Shown: positions 9,642-18,341 of the stretch, in pieces | Position numbering within the stretch: the stretch's first letter is position 1 | How the letters are laid out: each line of letters starts with the position of its first letter | Assembly: GCF_023015865.1 (NCBI RefSeq) | Contig: NZ_JALKBC010000004.1 | Coordinates: 248,770 to 312,769 of the forward strand | Direction: 5' to 3' | Length of the DNA: 64,000 nt | DNA from: Arenibacter sp. F26102 | GTDB lineage: Bacteria; Bacteroidota; Bacteroidia; Flavobacteriales; Flavobacteriaceae | Notes under the pieces: model-generated | What the model was told of the DNA's origin: nothing | Seen by the model: the letters and a program-made list of their open reading frames with translations, nothing else | Databases searched by the model: none | Program-made: the position numbers and the translations under genes

Positions 9642-10598
9642 TTATTTGGAAATCTTATAATAGCCTTTATTTGGAATTTCGATAGTATATTTCTTCTTGG
9701 AAGAATTATTTAAATGTGGCTCCCTTAACCATGGGTTATGCCTCTTTAAAATTTTGTAGTTTATTTCATATTGATTCGCGAAATCGGCAAAATTGCTCAC
9801 CGGTTCATTAATTTCAACATTAAAAGTTGGAACAGCGGTATACATATCCTCCTTTTCAAGATGAAATCCGTATTTCTCAGGATTTGATAATATTTCTTTA
9901 ATTGCCAAAATTCGAAATACGTAGCGACCCGTTTCTTCACCTAAAAGCAGATCATAGTAACCGTCCGCCTTCTGTATTCCCATATACTTATGAATTCCCC
10001 CTGCTCCGGCATTATATGCGGCAGCAGCCAAGGTCCAACTACCAAATTTATCTTTAGATCTTTTTAAATACCTACAGGCTACCTCTGTCGATTTTTCAAT
10101 GTGATATCTTTCATCAACGTTGCCGTTAATTTCCAAACCGTATTCTTTACCGGTTGCACTCATTATCTGCCAAAAACCTGTTGCACCAGCAGGAGAAACT
10201 ACATTTTGAAGTCCACTTTCTGCCAGGGCCAAATATTTAAAGTCGTCCGGAATGCCATTCTTAGCCAATATAGGTTCTATAATGGGGAAGAATTTATTGG
10301 CTCTCTTCATTAACAATAGTGCATTGGATTGCCAATAGGTATTCACCAAAAACTCTCGATCAACACGTTCCATAATCTCTGGATCATCAAAAGGTACCGC
10401 TTCATCGGCGAAATTTAAATCCTCAGGAATCTCAATTGCTGTGATACGGTAGCCAACATCCCCTCCGTCTATTGTTTCGGGTTTGGGATTTTCTATTGCC
10501 ATGGCGGTTTCCTTATACTGGTTTTGCACAGCAAATATTAAGGTGCTTCCCACGAAAATAACTCCCAAAATCATTAAAATATTCTTTATAATCTTCAT
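9642..10598 (-). CDS. Lytic transglycosylase (SLT domain) with a C-terminal LysM-like region
   Basis: Cleaves the MurNAc-GlcNAc bond of peptidoglycan. The start is taken at the ATG at 10598 (MKIIKNILMILGVIF), which gives a good N-terminal membrane or signal segment; an in-frame ATG 27 codons upstream gives a polar leader and is less likely. The SLT core is visible: the catalytic Glu in ALAESGLQN, then SPAGATGFWQIM, and AAAYNAGAGGI later. A C-terminal stretch ending YTIEIPNKGYYKIS resembles one degenerate LysM carbohydrate-binding unit. 318 aa, MltD-like. Its stop abuts the cls start. Confidence 0.9.
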   Translation of the reverse strand: MKIIKNILMILGVIFVGSTLIFAVQNQYKETAMAIENPKPETIDGGDVGYRITAIEIPEDLNFADEAVPFDDPEIMERVDREFLVNTYWQSNALLLMKRANKFFPIIEPILAKNGIPDDFKYLALAESGLQNVVSPAGATGFWQIMSATGKEYGLEINGNVDERYHIEKSTEVACRYLKRSKDKFGSWTLAAAAYNAGAGGIHKYMGIQKADGYYDLLLGEETGRYVFRILAIKEILSNPEKYGFHLEKEDMYTAVPTFNVEINEPVSNFADFANQYEINYKILKRHNPWLREPHLNNSSKKKYTIEIPNKGYYKISK

Positions 10599-10723
10599 CT
10601 GTTTTATTTTATAATTTTTAACTATTCTTATATATCGCACTACATTGGGCATGACCTTTCCGCCAATTTGGTATTCCATACCTGGTACCCAGTTCTACCT
10701 CAAAGATATTAAATAGAACTGCC

Positions 10724-11401
10724 TTATTGCAAAATAATTGTTGGTAAGTGTTCATTAAACCATTTTGACCGGTGAATTATCATCGTATGAGTCCCATTTT
10801 TAACCGTAATACAATCTTTGATGTGAACAATGGGGAAGACGGGATCCTTCTCACCGTGAATATGTACAATATTTTCCTGATACTGGGTTTGTTTCCAATT
10901 CACAATAGTATCTATGGACCAGTCCAGGTAATATTTATCGCGGATGGACAAATATTGTTCATAAAGCGCCAAGCGCTTGGGTATGGTTTCGCCAAAGGCA
11001 TATTTCGCCAATAGTTCCATATTATTTACTAGTCCTGTAGGCAATAGTTTATGCACCTTAGTGTACTTGGCAAAAATCATTCTCTTAGGTAGTTCCGATT
11101 TACTCTTAACACTCGAAATAATGATTACTTTTTTTACTTTAATATGTTTTGCCATTTCCTGAACTAGAATTCCACCGAAGGACACCCCTATTAGTATAGC
11201 ATTTTCGTGTTTTATATAGCTACACATGTTTAGAGCGTAATCTTCCAAGGAAATATCCTTGTTGGGAATTACCCAATCCAAACAGTGCTGTTCAAAGGTC
11301 TCGGATGGCAAGTCTATATTATCAAAAATGGAAGGATTGGCTGCCATGCCAGGCATGAAATATACGTGTATTTTATTTTGGACCACTTGGTTTTTGAGCA
11401 T
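10724..11401 (-). CDS. Alpha/beta hydrolase
   Basis: 225-residue cytoplasmic alpha/beta hydrolase. Seen: an early strand and oxyanion region with FMPGMAANPSIF (about 15-26), the nucleophile elbow GVSFGG (Ser at about 74), an Asp in GEKDPVFP and a His in KNGTHTMI near the C-terminus, which complete the triad. No signal peptide. The fold is confident; the substrate is not readable. It lies upstream of the transglycosylase/cls pair on the same strand, with about 125 bases between, so it may or may not share their transcript. Confidence 0.85.
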   Translation of the reverse strand: MLKNQVVQNKIHVYFMPGMAANPSIFDNIDLPSETFEQHCLDWVIPNKDISLEDYALNMCSYIKHENAILIGVSFGGILVQEMAKHIKVKKVIIISSVKSKSELPKRMIFAKYTKVHKLLPTGLVNNMELLAKYAFGETIPKRLALYEQYLSIRDKYYLDWSIDTIVNWKQTQYQENIVHIHGEKDPVFPIVHIKDCITVKNGTHTMIIHRSKWFNEHLPTIILQ

Positions 11402-11554
11402 GCTATTTAAATAGGATATTTGCTTTTTTTTAGCTAACTTTGTTTTCTTGGCTTTTTTGTCCCCACTTTGTATTTGCTTAATTTGTTTATAAGCCTAGAT
11501 TGTAATTTGAGAACGTTATGATCCAAAATTAGTCATTATTTAAAATCAAACTAT

Positions 11555-11848
11555 ATGAATGAAGTAGAAATTAAGGACAATGGCTTCTTGAGACAATTTG
11601 AAGCCAGGGTTGACGGCCACTTGGCCAAAATTGAGTATTCTTCTCAAGAGCGTAAAGTTTTTTTAACCAAACTCGTTATACCTGAGGAAATAACTAAGGA
11701 TGGTTTTAAAGAAGATTTCATTAAAAGTGTTTTGAGCCATATCCAAGAACAAAATTTAAGAGTCGTGCCTACTAGCCCTCAAATAGCAGGTTTCTTGAGA
11801 AAAAATCGACAATATAAAGAAATGCTTCCCGTTGGAATAAGAATATAA
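11555..11848 (+). CDS. Small GNAT-like N-acetyltransferase (YjdJ/NATD1 type)
   Basis: 97 residues with the compact form of the GNAT fold: LAKIEYSSQERKVFLTKLVIPEEI, then a helix, then RVVPTSPQIAGFLRKNRQYKEML. This matches the small YjdJ/NATD1-type acetyltransferase family in length and layout (VP xx P at the acetyl-CoA-side strand). Substrates of the family are poorly known. It is monocistronic and is followed by a bidirectional terminator shared with mtaB. Confidence 0.82.
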   Translation: MNEVEIKDNGFLRQFEARVDGHLAKIEYSSQERKVFLTKLVIPEEITKDGFKEDFIKSVLSHIQEQNLRVVPTSPQIAGFLRKNRQYKEMLPVGIRI

Positions 11849-11860
11849 CGGTCAATAAAA

Positions 11861-11888
11861 AAACCTCTCATAATCGAGAGGTTTTTTT
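11861..11888. terminator. Bidirectional terminator between the GNAT gene and mtaB
   Basis: Stem AAACCTCTC (11861-11869) and GAGAGGTTT (11876-11884) with a 6-base loop, a T run after it on the plus strand and an A run before it. It can serve both convergent genes. Confidence 0.88.
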
Positions 11889-11949
11889 ATTTTTATTCTT
11901 TTGGATTTAAAGTCTTTTCACAAATAATAATCATGTATGACTGCTTAGG

Positions 11950-13281
11950 CTAGACCGATGCCATGCTTTCCACTTCAATACATCTCACCATTCCGTCATC
12001 ATCAATTTCTGTAAGATTTACCTCTTGCAATGTGTTTACCATGCTTGGATTCCAAGGGGCTTTTACTTTTACATAATTTTCGGTAAAACCGTGTATGTAA
12101 CCTTCCTTGTTCTCCGCTTCGTACAATACTGTTCTTTTAGAGCCCAGTTGTGTCTCATAAAATGCCCTTCTTTTTTTTACAGAAAGTCCCCTTAACATTT
12201 TACTTCTCTTATTTCTGACTTTTTTGGGTACTACACCATTTAGTTCCACTGCTTTGGTATTGTCTCTTTCGGAATAGGTAAATACGTGCAGATAAGAAAT
12301 ATCCAACTCATTTAAGAAGTTATAGGTCTGCAAAAAATGTTCCTCCGTTTCTCCCGGAAATCCAACTATTACATCCACACCTATACAGGCGTGAGGCATA
12401 ACTTCTTTAATTCTATTAACCCTATCAATGTACAATTGGGTCAAATATCTTCTGCTCATTAATTTTAGAATGGCATCACTCCCACTCTGAAGTGGAATAT
12501 GAAAATGGGGCACAAAAGAATTGCTCTGCGCCACAAAATCTATGGTTTCATTTTTTAATAAATTTGGTTCTATTGATGAAATTCGCAAACGGTGAATTCC
12601 TTCTACCTCATCCAAGGCTTTTACCAGATCTAAAAAAGTATGTTCGTGTTTTTTGTTGCCAAATTCCCCTTTACCGTAATCGCCAATATTAACTCCTGTA
12701 AGCACAATTTCCTTAATGCCTTTTGCCGAGATTTCCGCGGCATTCGTTAAAACATTCTGTAGGGTATCGCTCCTGGAAATCCCCCTGGCCAACGGAATAG
12801 TGCAGTAGGTGCATTTGTAATCGCACCCATCCTGTACTTTTAAAAACGCCCTGGTGCGGTCCCCAATAGCATAACTGCCCACATAAAAGTCGGCCTCTTC
12901 TATTTCACAGGAATGCACTTGCCCAAAATCGTTCTTTGAAAGATCATTGACATAATCTGCGATCTTAAATTTCTCAGTAGCTCCCAACACAAGATCAACG
13001 CCGTCTACCGCTGCCAGTTCTTCGGGTTTAAGTTGTGCATAACAGCCAATGGCGGCTACAAAGGCGTTTGGATTGCTTTTTTGTGCTTGCTTAACGATCG
13101 ACTTAAATCGCTTGTCAGCATTTTCAGTTACGGAACATGTATTGATGACATACATATCTGCATTTTCAGAAAAATCCACTCGTTCAAAGCCTTCTTCTGT
13201 CAAATCCCGGGCTATAGTTGAAGTTTCCGAAAAATTGAGCTTGCAGCCCAAAGTATAGAAAGCGACCTTTTTTTTCATCAT
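11950..13281 (-). CDS. mtaB: tRNA (t6A37-C2)-methylthiotransferase
   Basis: Radical-SAM enzyme that converts t6A37 to ms2t6A37 in ANN-reading tRNAs. Seen in order: the N-terminal methylthiotransferase domain with three cluster cysteines (LGCKLN near residue 12, NTCSVTENAD near 48, AIGCYAQ near 82), the radical-SAM motif CDYKCTYC near residue 153, and a C-terminal TRAM-like RNA-binding region (about 375-440). 443 aa is the usual length. NTCSVTE and CxxxCxxC followed by TIPLARG separate MtaB from MiaB and RimO. The start is the first of two tandem ATGs. Confidence 0.95.
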   Translation of the reverse strand: MMKKKVAFYTLGCKLNFSETSTIARDLTEEGFERVDFSENADMYVINTCSVTENADKRFKSIVKQAQKSNPNAFVAAIGCYAQLKPEELAAVDGVDLVLGATEKFKIADYVNDLSKNDFGQVHSCEIEEADFYVGSYAIGDRTRAFLKVQDGCDYKCTYCTIPLARGISRSDTLQNVLTNAAEISAKGIKEIVLTGVNIGDYGKGEFGNKKHEHTFLDLVKALDEVEGIHRLRISSIEPNLLKNETIDFVAQSNSFVPHFHIPLQSGSDAILKLMSRRYLTQLYIDRVNRIKEVMPHACIGVDVIVGFPGETEEHFLQTYNFLNELDISYLHVFTYSERDNTKAVELNGVVPKKVRNKRSKMLRGLSVKKRRAFYETQLGSKRTVLYEAENKEGYIHGFTENYVKVKAPWNPSMVNTLQEVNLTEIDDDGMVRCIEVESMASV

Positions 13282-13407
13282 TATCTTTCTTTCTCTGAAT
13301 ATAATTCAGTTTCTTTTACACCTAATCTATAATGACTGCAAATATACCAAATAATAAGGCAGCCATTAAGTCAATACAAATGGTTTGTAAAAATTAAGGG
13401 GATATGG

Positions 13408-14583
13408 TTATTCCTTACGCCAGTGCTTGGTTTCCTCAAAAACGTGGTTAAGGATCTTGGCATCCATTTCATTGAATTCCACTCCCCTACGCGCCATCAT
13501 TACCTTGGCGGCCTCAAATGCCTTGTTGGGCTGATAGGTAGTGAATCCGGAGGCACCCCCCCAACTAAAACTGGGGACAAAATTCCTTGGGAAACCAGGT
13601 ACATAAATATTGCAGTTTACACCTATTACCGTACCAGTATTAAACATGGTGTTTATGGCTGTCTTGCTATGGTCTCCCATCATTAGGCCACAGAATTGTA
13701 ATCCAGTCTGTTCAAATTTCTCTGTATCGTAATTCCATAAGCGTACTTTGGCGTAATTGTTCTTTAGATTTGAATTATTGGAATCTGCGCCAATATTGCA
13801 CCATTCCCCAAGTACCGAATTTCCAAGGTAGCCTTCATGTCCTTTGCTGGAGTACCCTATAAGAACCGAATTAGAGATTTCACCACATACCTTACTATAG
13901 GGTCCAACTGTCGTTGGGCCATAAATTCTGGCACCCATCTTTACGACGGCCTTTTCGCACAGCGCAAACCCTCCCCTAATTAGGTTGCCTTCCCATACCT
14001 CGGAGTTCTTGCCAAGATATATAGGCCCTTCGGAAGCGTTTAGTATACTGTACTCTACGCTGGCTCCTTCCTCCAAAAATATATTTTCGGGGTTTACCAA
14101 ACTATTGGTCTTGGAAATGGGAGCACTTTTCCTGCCTTCGGTCAAGAGATCAAAATCTGCTTGTAGGGCTTCACCATTTTTAGAAAAAATATCCCAAGTA
14201 TTTTGAATCCGCAATATGGGCCCTTCAAATTCTATATGGGTATAGGCAGAAAAATCTACCTCCTCTTGCGTTTCTTGAGTATAAAAGGCGATAATATCCT
14301 CTCCGTAAAATATAGCTTCATTAGGTCCCAAATTTGCTACCAGATCAACCAATTTGGCATTGGGCAAAAAGGAAGCATTAATAAGAACATTCTCTTCCAT
14401 CTCCACCATAGGGAATCTTTCAGAAAGATAATCCTCCGTTATAGTGGTGATAGTATTGCCAAGGTATTTTTCCCATTTTTCCCTTATGGTCAAAATCCCG
14501 ATCCTAATATCCGCTACCGGTCTGGTAAAAGTAAACGGCAACAAGGCCTTTCTTACCGTACCATCAAAAAGAATATAATTCAT
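13408..14583 (-). CDS. GlmU-family nucleotidyltransferase/acetyltransferase (alternative bacteroidetal type)
   Basis: Predicted to combine a nucleotidyltransferase-like N-terminal half with a left-handed beta-helix acyltransferase-like C-terminal half. Seen: an N-terminal MNYILFDGTVRKALLPFTFTRP segment in place of the classical GlmU LAAGxGTRM loop, and hexapeptide-type repeats from about residue 165 to 345 (IYLGKNSEVWEG, VVKMGARIYGPTTVGPYSKV, SVLGEWCNIGADSNNSN). 391 aa. It resembles the TIGR03991 family, assigned to UDP-GlcNAc synthesis in Bacteroidota; activity on other sugar phosphates cannot be excluded. It lies downstream of rpmE2 beyond a terminator. Confidence 0.85.
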   Translation of the reverse strand: MNYILFDGTVRKALLPFTFTRPVADIRIGILTIREKWEKYLGNTITTITEDYLSERFPMVEMEENVLINASFLPNAKLVDLVANLGPNEAIFYGEDIIAFYTQETQEEVDFSAYTHIEFEGPILRIQNTWDIFSKNGEALQADFDLLTEGRKSAPISKTNSLVNPENIFLEEGASVEYSILNASEGPIYLGKNSEVWEGNLIRGGFALCEKAVVKMGARIYGPTTVGPYSKVCGEISNSVLIGYSSKGHEGYLGNSVLGEWCNIGADSNNSNLKNNYAKVRLWNYDTEKFEQTGLQFCGLMMGDHSKTAINTMFNTGTVIGVNCNIYVPGFPRNFVPSFSWGGASGFTTYQPNKAFEAAKVMMARRGVEFNEMDAKILNHVFEETKHWRKE

Positions 14584-14596
14584 ACAACTAAATTAA

Positions 14597-14627
14597 AACA
14601 AAAAAAGTCACGCAGTTGCGTGACTTT
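14597..14627 (-). terminator. Rho-independent terminator of rpmE2
   Basis: GTCACGCA (14607-14614) and TGCGTGAC (14617-14624) form a strong stem. Read on the minus strand it is followed by a T-rich tract. It lies between rpmE2 and the GlmU-like gene. Confidence 0.88.
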
Positions 14628-14650
14628 ATAACTCTTTTGTAAAGAAAATA

Positions 14651-14902
14651 TTATTTTTTAAACTTCTCGTACTTGCTCTTAAATTTATCGATACGACCTG
14701 CAGTATCCAAAAATTTGGCTTTACCTGTATAGAATGGGTGTGAAGTTCTTGAAATCTCCAATTTCACTAATGGGTATTCAACTCCATCAACATCTAAAGT
14801 TTCTTTGGTATCGGCTGTGGATTTAGTAAGGAAAACCTCTTCGTTGGACATGTCCTTAAAGGCTACCAATCTATAATTCCCTGGATGTATATCTTTTTTC
14901 AT
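14651..14902 (-). CDS. rpmE2: 50S ribosomal protein L31, type B
   Basis: 83-residue L31 beginning [17 protein letters not shown], with [20 protein letters not shown] further on. It lacks the CxxC zinc-binding cysteines of the A-type protein, so it is the zinc-independent B form, which is the normal form in this phylum. The gene stands alone with its own terminator. Confidence 0.97.
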   Translation of the reverse strand: MKKDIHPGNYRLVAFKDMSNEEVFLTKSTADTKETLDVDGVEYPLVKLEISRTSHPFYTGKAKFLDTAGRIDKFKSKYEKFKK

Positions 14903-15070
14903 TGTAAAAACGTTTGTTCCTGCTTAATTTCAAGGTGCAAATTTAAATATTTTTCTTAAAACCACAACTTAAAATATTAAAAAAGAAAAATAAAAATTAT
15001 CCAGCTTTAAATGTAACAAAATTAAGACCTTCACAACTAATCTAAAAAAATCATTAAAAAATTAATCAAC

Positions 15071-15595
15071 ATGGAAGAAACCAAACCAAAAACAGGTAAA
15101 TACGCTTTAACTTACGGACTTATCCTAGGGGCTATTAGTGTGGTATTTATATTGATGTTATACTCATTGGATATGCATTACCAAGGTGGTCCATTGGTCA
15201 TGGGTGTAAGCCTTCTTATCACCCTTGCCGTGATCATTATAGGTATGATGCAATTCAAAAAAGACAATAAGGGTTTTATGACTTTTGGGGAAGGTTTAAA
15301 AATTGGTGTCGGTATTGGCCTTGTTGCCGGTATCATTGGCATTATCTTCAATCAAATCTTGGCGGGGGTTATTGATCCAGAAATGATGGACAAGGCCATG
15401 GAGTATCAAAAAGGGATGCTTATGGAAACTACTAAAATGACTCCCGAACAAATAGATGCACAAATGGAAATGGGTAAAAAATTCACAACACCCTCCATGC
15501 AAATAGTATTCGGACTAATTTATAGTGTTGTGGCAAGCCTTTTATTATCACTTATTCCCGCATTAATTTTAAAAAGGCAAGAAACTATTCAGTAA
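15071..15595 (+). CDS. DUF4199 domain membrane protein
   Basis: 174 residues with four hydrophobic segments (about 14-31, 39-59, 77-100, 145-166) and an amphipathic Met-rich stretch between the third and fourth (MDKAMEYQKGMLMETTKM). It matches DUF4199, a Bacteroidota membrane family of unknown function often found just before a GT2 glycosyltransferase, as here (the GT starts 35 bases later). It is probably the first gene of the envelope operon running to 20161. The N-terminus is likely cytoplasmic. Confidence 0.88.
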   Translation: MEETKPKTGKYALTYGLILGAISVVFILMLYSLDMHYQGGPLVMGVSLLITLAVIIIGMMQFKKDNKGFMTFGEGLKIGVGIGLVAGIIGIIFNQILAGVIDPEMMDKAMEYQKGMLMETTKMTPEQIDAQMEMGKKFTTPSMQIVFGLIYSVVASLLLSLIPALILKRQETIQ

Positions 15596-15599
15596 TTTG

Positions 15600-15607
15600 T
15601 ACTTTTG
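15600..15607 (+). promoter_or_regulatory. Candidate -7 element before the glycosyltransferase gene
   Basis: TACTTTTG fits TAnnTTTG, 24 bases before the ATG at 15631 and just after the DUF4199 stop. No -33 element is seen. It may be an internal promoter or chance. Confidence 0.3.
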
Positions 15608-15630
15608 AAAAGATTTTCCATTAGTACCGA

Positions 15631-16587
15631 ATGAATATATCTATAATAATTCCCTTACTCAACGAAGAAGAATCGTTAACAGAACTGCATGATTGGATTG
15701 TACGCGTAATGCAATCCAATCATTTTTTATATGAAATACTTTTTATCGATGATGGAAGTACGGATACTTCTTGGGACATCATAACTAAATTGGGCAGGAC
15801 CAATCCTAATGTAAAGGGAATACGTTTCTTAAAGAATTTTGGGAAATCCCAGGCCTTACATGCCGGATTCAAGGCAGCCCAAGGTGATGTGGTCATAACC
15901 ATGGATGCAGATCTACAGGACAATCCAGAGGAAATCCCGGAATTATATCAAATGATCGCTAAAGAAGGTTTTGATCTTATTTCCGGTTGGAAGAAAAAAA
16001 GATATGACTCGATCATTTCCAAAAACCTCCCCTCCAAACTATTTAATTGGGCCGCACGTAAAACTTCCGGTGTACGGTTGCACGATTTTAATTGTGGTCT
16101 AAAGGCCTATAAAAAAGAGGTTATCAAGACCATTGAAGTTTCTGGGGAAATGCACCGCTATATTCCTGTATTGGCCAAAAGTGCCGGATTTCACAAAATT
16201 GACGAAAAGGTTGTTCAACATCAAGCCAGGAAATATGGCAAAACCAAATTTGGCATGGACCGCTTCATTAATGGTTTTTTGGATTTAATTACCATCTGGT
16301 TCGTTTCTAAGTTTGGCAAACGTCCCATGCATCTTTTTGGAGCTTTGGGAGTCTTGATGTTTACCATTGGTTTTGGATTTGCACTTTATTTGGGTATCGA
16401 TAAAGTTTTTATCAATCCCTTTGGAAGGCTCATAACCGAGCGACCCCAATTCTATATAGCACTGATAGCCATGGTAATAGGAACCCAACTTTTCCTTGCC
16501 GGCTTTTTAGGGGAAATTATGGTACGGTCCAGAAAGAATGAAACCCGCTACAATATCACAGATGAGATAAATCTTACCGAAAAATAA
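15631..16587 (+). CDS. Family 2 glycosyltransferase, DPM1/GtrB-like, membrane-anchored
   Basis: Transfers a sugar from a nucleotide donor, probably onto polyprenyl phosphate. The GT-A domain shows IIPLLNEEESL (4-14), FIDDGSTDTSWD (about 39-50), DADLQDNPEE (about 92-101) and the QxxRxxGxTK-like QARKYGKTKFGMDRF segment (about 191-205). Two C-terminal membrane helices (about 233-255 and 270-295) anchor it, as in GtrB and ArnC-type enzymes. 318 aa. It is followed 38 bases later by the phosphohexomutase that could supply activated sugar, within an envelope operon. Confidence 0.92.
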   Translation: MNISIIIPLLNEEESLTELHDWIVRVMQSNHFLYEILFIDDGSTDTSWDIITKLGRTNPNVKGIRFLKNFGKSQALHAGFKAAQGDVVITMDADLQDNPEEIPELYQMIAKEGFDLISGWKKKRYDSIISKNLPSKLFNWAARKTSGVRLHDFNCGLKAYKKEVIKTIEVSGEMHRYIPVLAKSAGFHKIDEKVVQHQARKYGKTKFGMDRFINGFLDLITIWFVSKFGKRPMHLFGALGVLMFTIGFGFALYLGIDKVFINPFGRLITERPQFYIALIAMVIGTQLFLAGFLGEIMVRSRKNETRYNITDEINLTEK

Positions 16588-16625
16588 ACAAATATTCTTT
16601 GTATTTTTAAGAACATATAACACAA

Positions 16626-18341
16626 ATGACTATGGAAGCCATACTAAAAAATGCCAAAAGCTGGTTGACCGATATTTTCGACGACAAGACCAAAAACGAA
16701 ATTCAAAAGTTAATTGACAACAATACTGAAGAGTTAAAAGACCGCTTTTATAAGAACCTAGAATTTGGGACAGGAGGTATGCGCGGAATTATGGGGGCCG
16801 GTACCAATAGAATCAATAAATATACCTTGGGTAAAAGCACCCAAGGCCTTAGTAACTACCTTAACCAGGTATATAAGGATGAACAAGTTAAAGTGGTCAT
16901 TGCCTATGATTGTAGACATAATAGTGACACCTTGGCCAGGACCGTTGCCCAAGTCTTTGCTGCCAATGGTATAAAGGTGTTCCTTTTTTCAGAATTGAGG
17001 ACTACCCCTGAACTATCCTTTGCGGTAAAATACCTTGATTGCCACGCCGGTATAGTGTTAACAGCTTCACATAATCCACCTGAATACAATGGCTATAAAG
17101 TTTATTGGACGGATGGCGGTCAAATAGTACCACCTGAGGACGGAGCTATAGTAAGTGAAATTAATAGCCTTTCTTTTGAAGATATCAAATTCAATGCAGA
17201 TGAAAGTTTAATAGAACTAATAGACAAGGAGGTTGATGAAGCCTTTATAGAAGCATCCGTAAAAAATGGAAACTTTAATGCTAAGGGCAAGGACAACTTT
17301 AAAATTGTGTTTACCTCCTTACATGGCACATCCATTACTGTAATCCCCGAAGTATTAAAACGGGCAGGGTATAAAAATGTTACCATTATTGAGGAGCAAG
17401 CCAAACCCGATGGTAATTTCCCAACTGTGGTCTCCCCTAACCCGGAAGAACCGGAAGCCCTATCCATGGCTATTAAAAAGGCCGAGGAAATTGGAGCGGA
17501 TATGGTTATTGGTACCGATCCGGATAGTGACCGTCTAGGAGTGGCCGTTCGTAATTTGGAAGGAGAAATGGAAATTCTAAATGGTAACCAATCCATGATC
17601 ATGATGACCAAGTTCTTATTGGATCAAAGAAAGAAAAAAGGTATTACAGGGAAGGAGTTTATTGCCTCCACCATAGTTTCTACACCAATGATGGACTCCC
17701 TGGCCAAGGCTTATGGAGTTGAATGTAAAACTGCCCTGACAGGGTTTAAATGGATTGCCAAAATGATCAAGGATTTCCCAAACCAGCCTTTTATTGGAGG
17801 GGGTGAGGAAAGTTTTGGTTTTATGGTAGGCGATTTTGTTCGCGATAAGGATGCAGTTACCGCTACCTTATTGGCATGTGAGATTGGTGCCAACGCCAAG
17901 GCTAATGGCAGTTCTTTTTACAAGGATTTAATAGATTGCTATGTGGATTATGGGTTCTTTAAGGAAAAATTAATTTCCTTGACCAAGAAGGGAATGTCGG
18001 GTGCTGAGGAAATTAAACAGATGATGATCGATTTTAAGGATAACCCTGTTGAAACCATTGATGGCTCCAAAGTGATTGTTGTGGAAGATTACAATACGGC
18101 AACCTCTAAAAATGTTATTACGGGTAAAGTATCGCCAATAGATATCCCAAAATCCAATGTATTGATATACATTACCGAAGATGGCACCAAAATGGCTGCC
18201 AGACCCAGCGGTACGGAACCCAAAATTAAGTTTTACTTTAGTATCAATACCGAATTGAAAAAGGCATCTGATTATAAAAAAGTAGATGCTGAACTCGATG
18301 CCAAAATTGAAAGAATCCTTAAAGAGCTGAATATAGGTTAA
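16626..18341 (+). CDS. Phospho-sugar mutase (phosphoglucomutase/phosphomannomutase)
   Basis: Interconverts hexose 1- and 6-phosphates. All four active-site blocks of the alpha-D-phosphohexomutase family are present: the phosphoserine loop TASHNPPEYNGYK (about residue 145), the metal site GTDPDSDR (about 298), the sugar loop GGGEESFGF (about 388) and the phosphate loop RPSGTEPKIKFY (about 526). At 571 aa it fits the longer PgcA-like subfamily. A second ATG two codons in (16632) is an alternative start. Its TAA shares one base with the ATG of the next gene, so translation is probably coupled. Confidence 0.95.
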   Translation: MTMEAILKNAKSWLTDIFDDKTKNEIQKLIDNNTEELKDRFYKNLEFGTGGMRGIMGAGTNRINKYTLGKSTQGLSNYLNQVYKDEQVKVVIAYDCRHNSDTLARTVAQVFAANGIKVFLFSELRTTPELSFAVKYLDCHAGIVLTASHNPPEYNGYKVYWTDGGQIVPPEDGAIVSEINSLSFEDIKFNADESLIELIDKEVDEAFIEASVKNGNFNAKGKDNFKIVFTSLHGTSITVIPEVLKRAGYKNVTIIEEQAKPDGNFPTVVSPNPEEPEALSMAIKKAEEIGADMVIGTDPDSDRLGVAVRNLEGEMEILNGNQSMIMMTKFLLDQRKKKGITGKEFIASTIVSTPMMDSLAKAYGVECKTALTGFKWIAKMIKDFPNQPFIGGGEESFGFMVGDFVRDKDAVTATLLACEIGANAKANGSSFYKDLIDCYVDYGFFKEKLISLTKKGMSGAEEIKQMMIDFKDNPVETIDGSKVIVVEDYNTATSKNVITGKVSPIDIPKSNVLIYITEDGTKMAARPSGTEPKIKFYFSINTELKKASDYKKVDAELDAKIERILKELNIG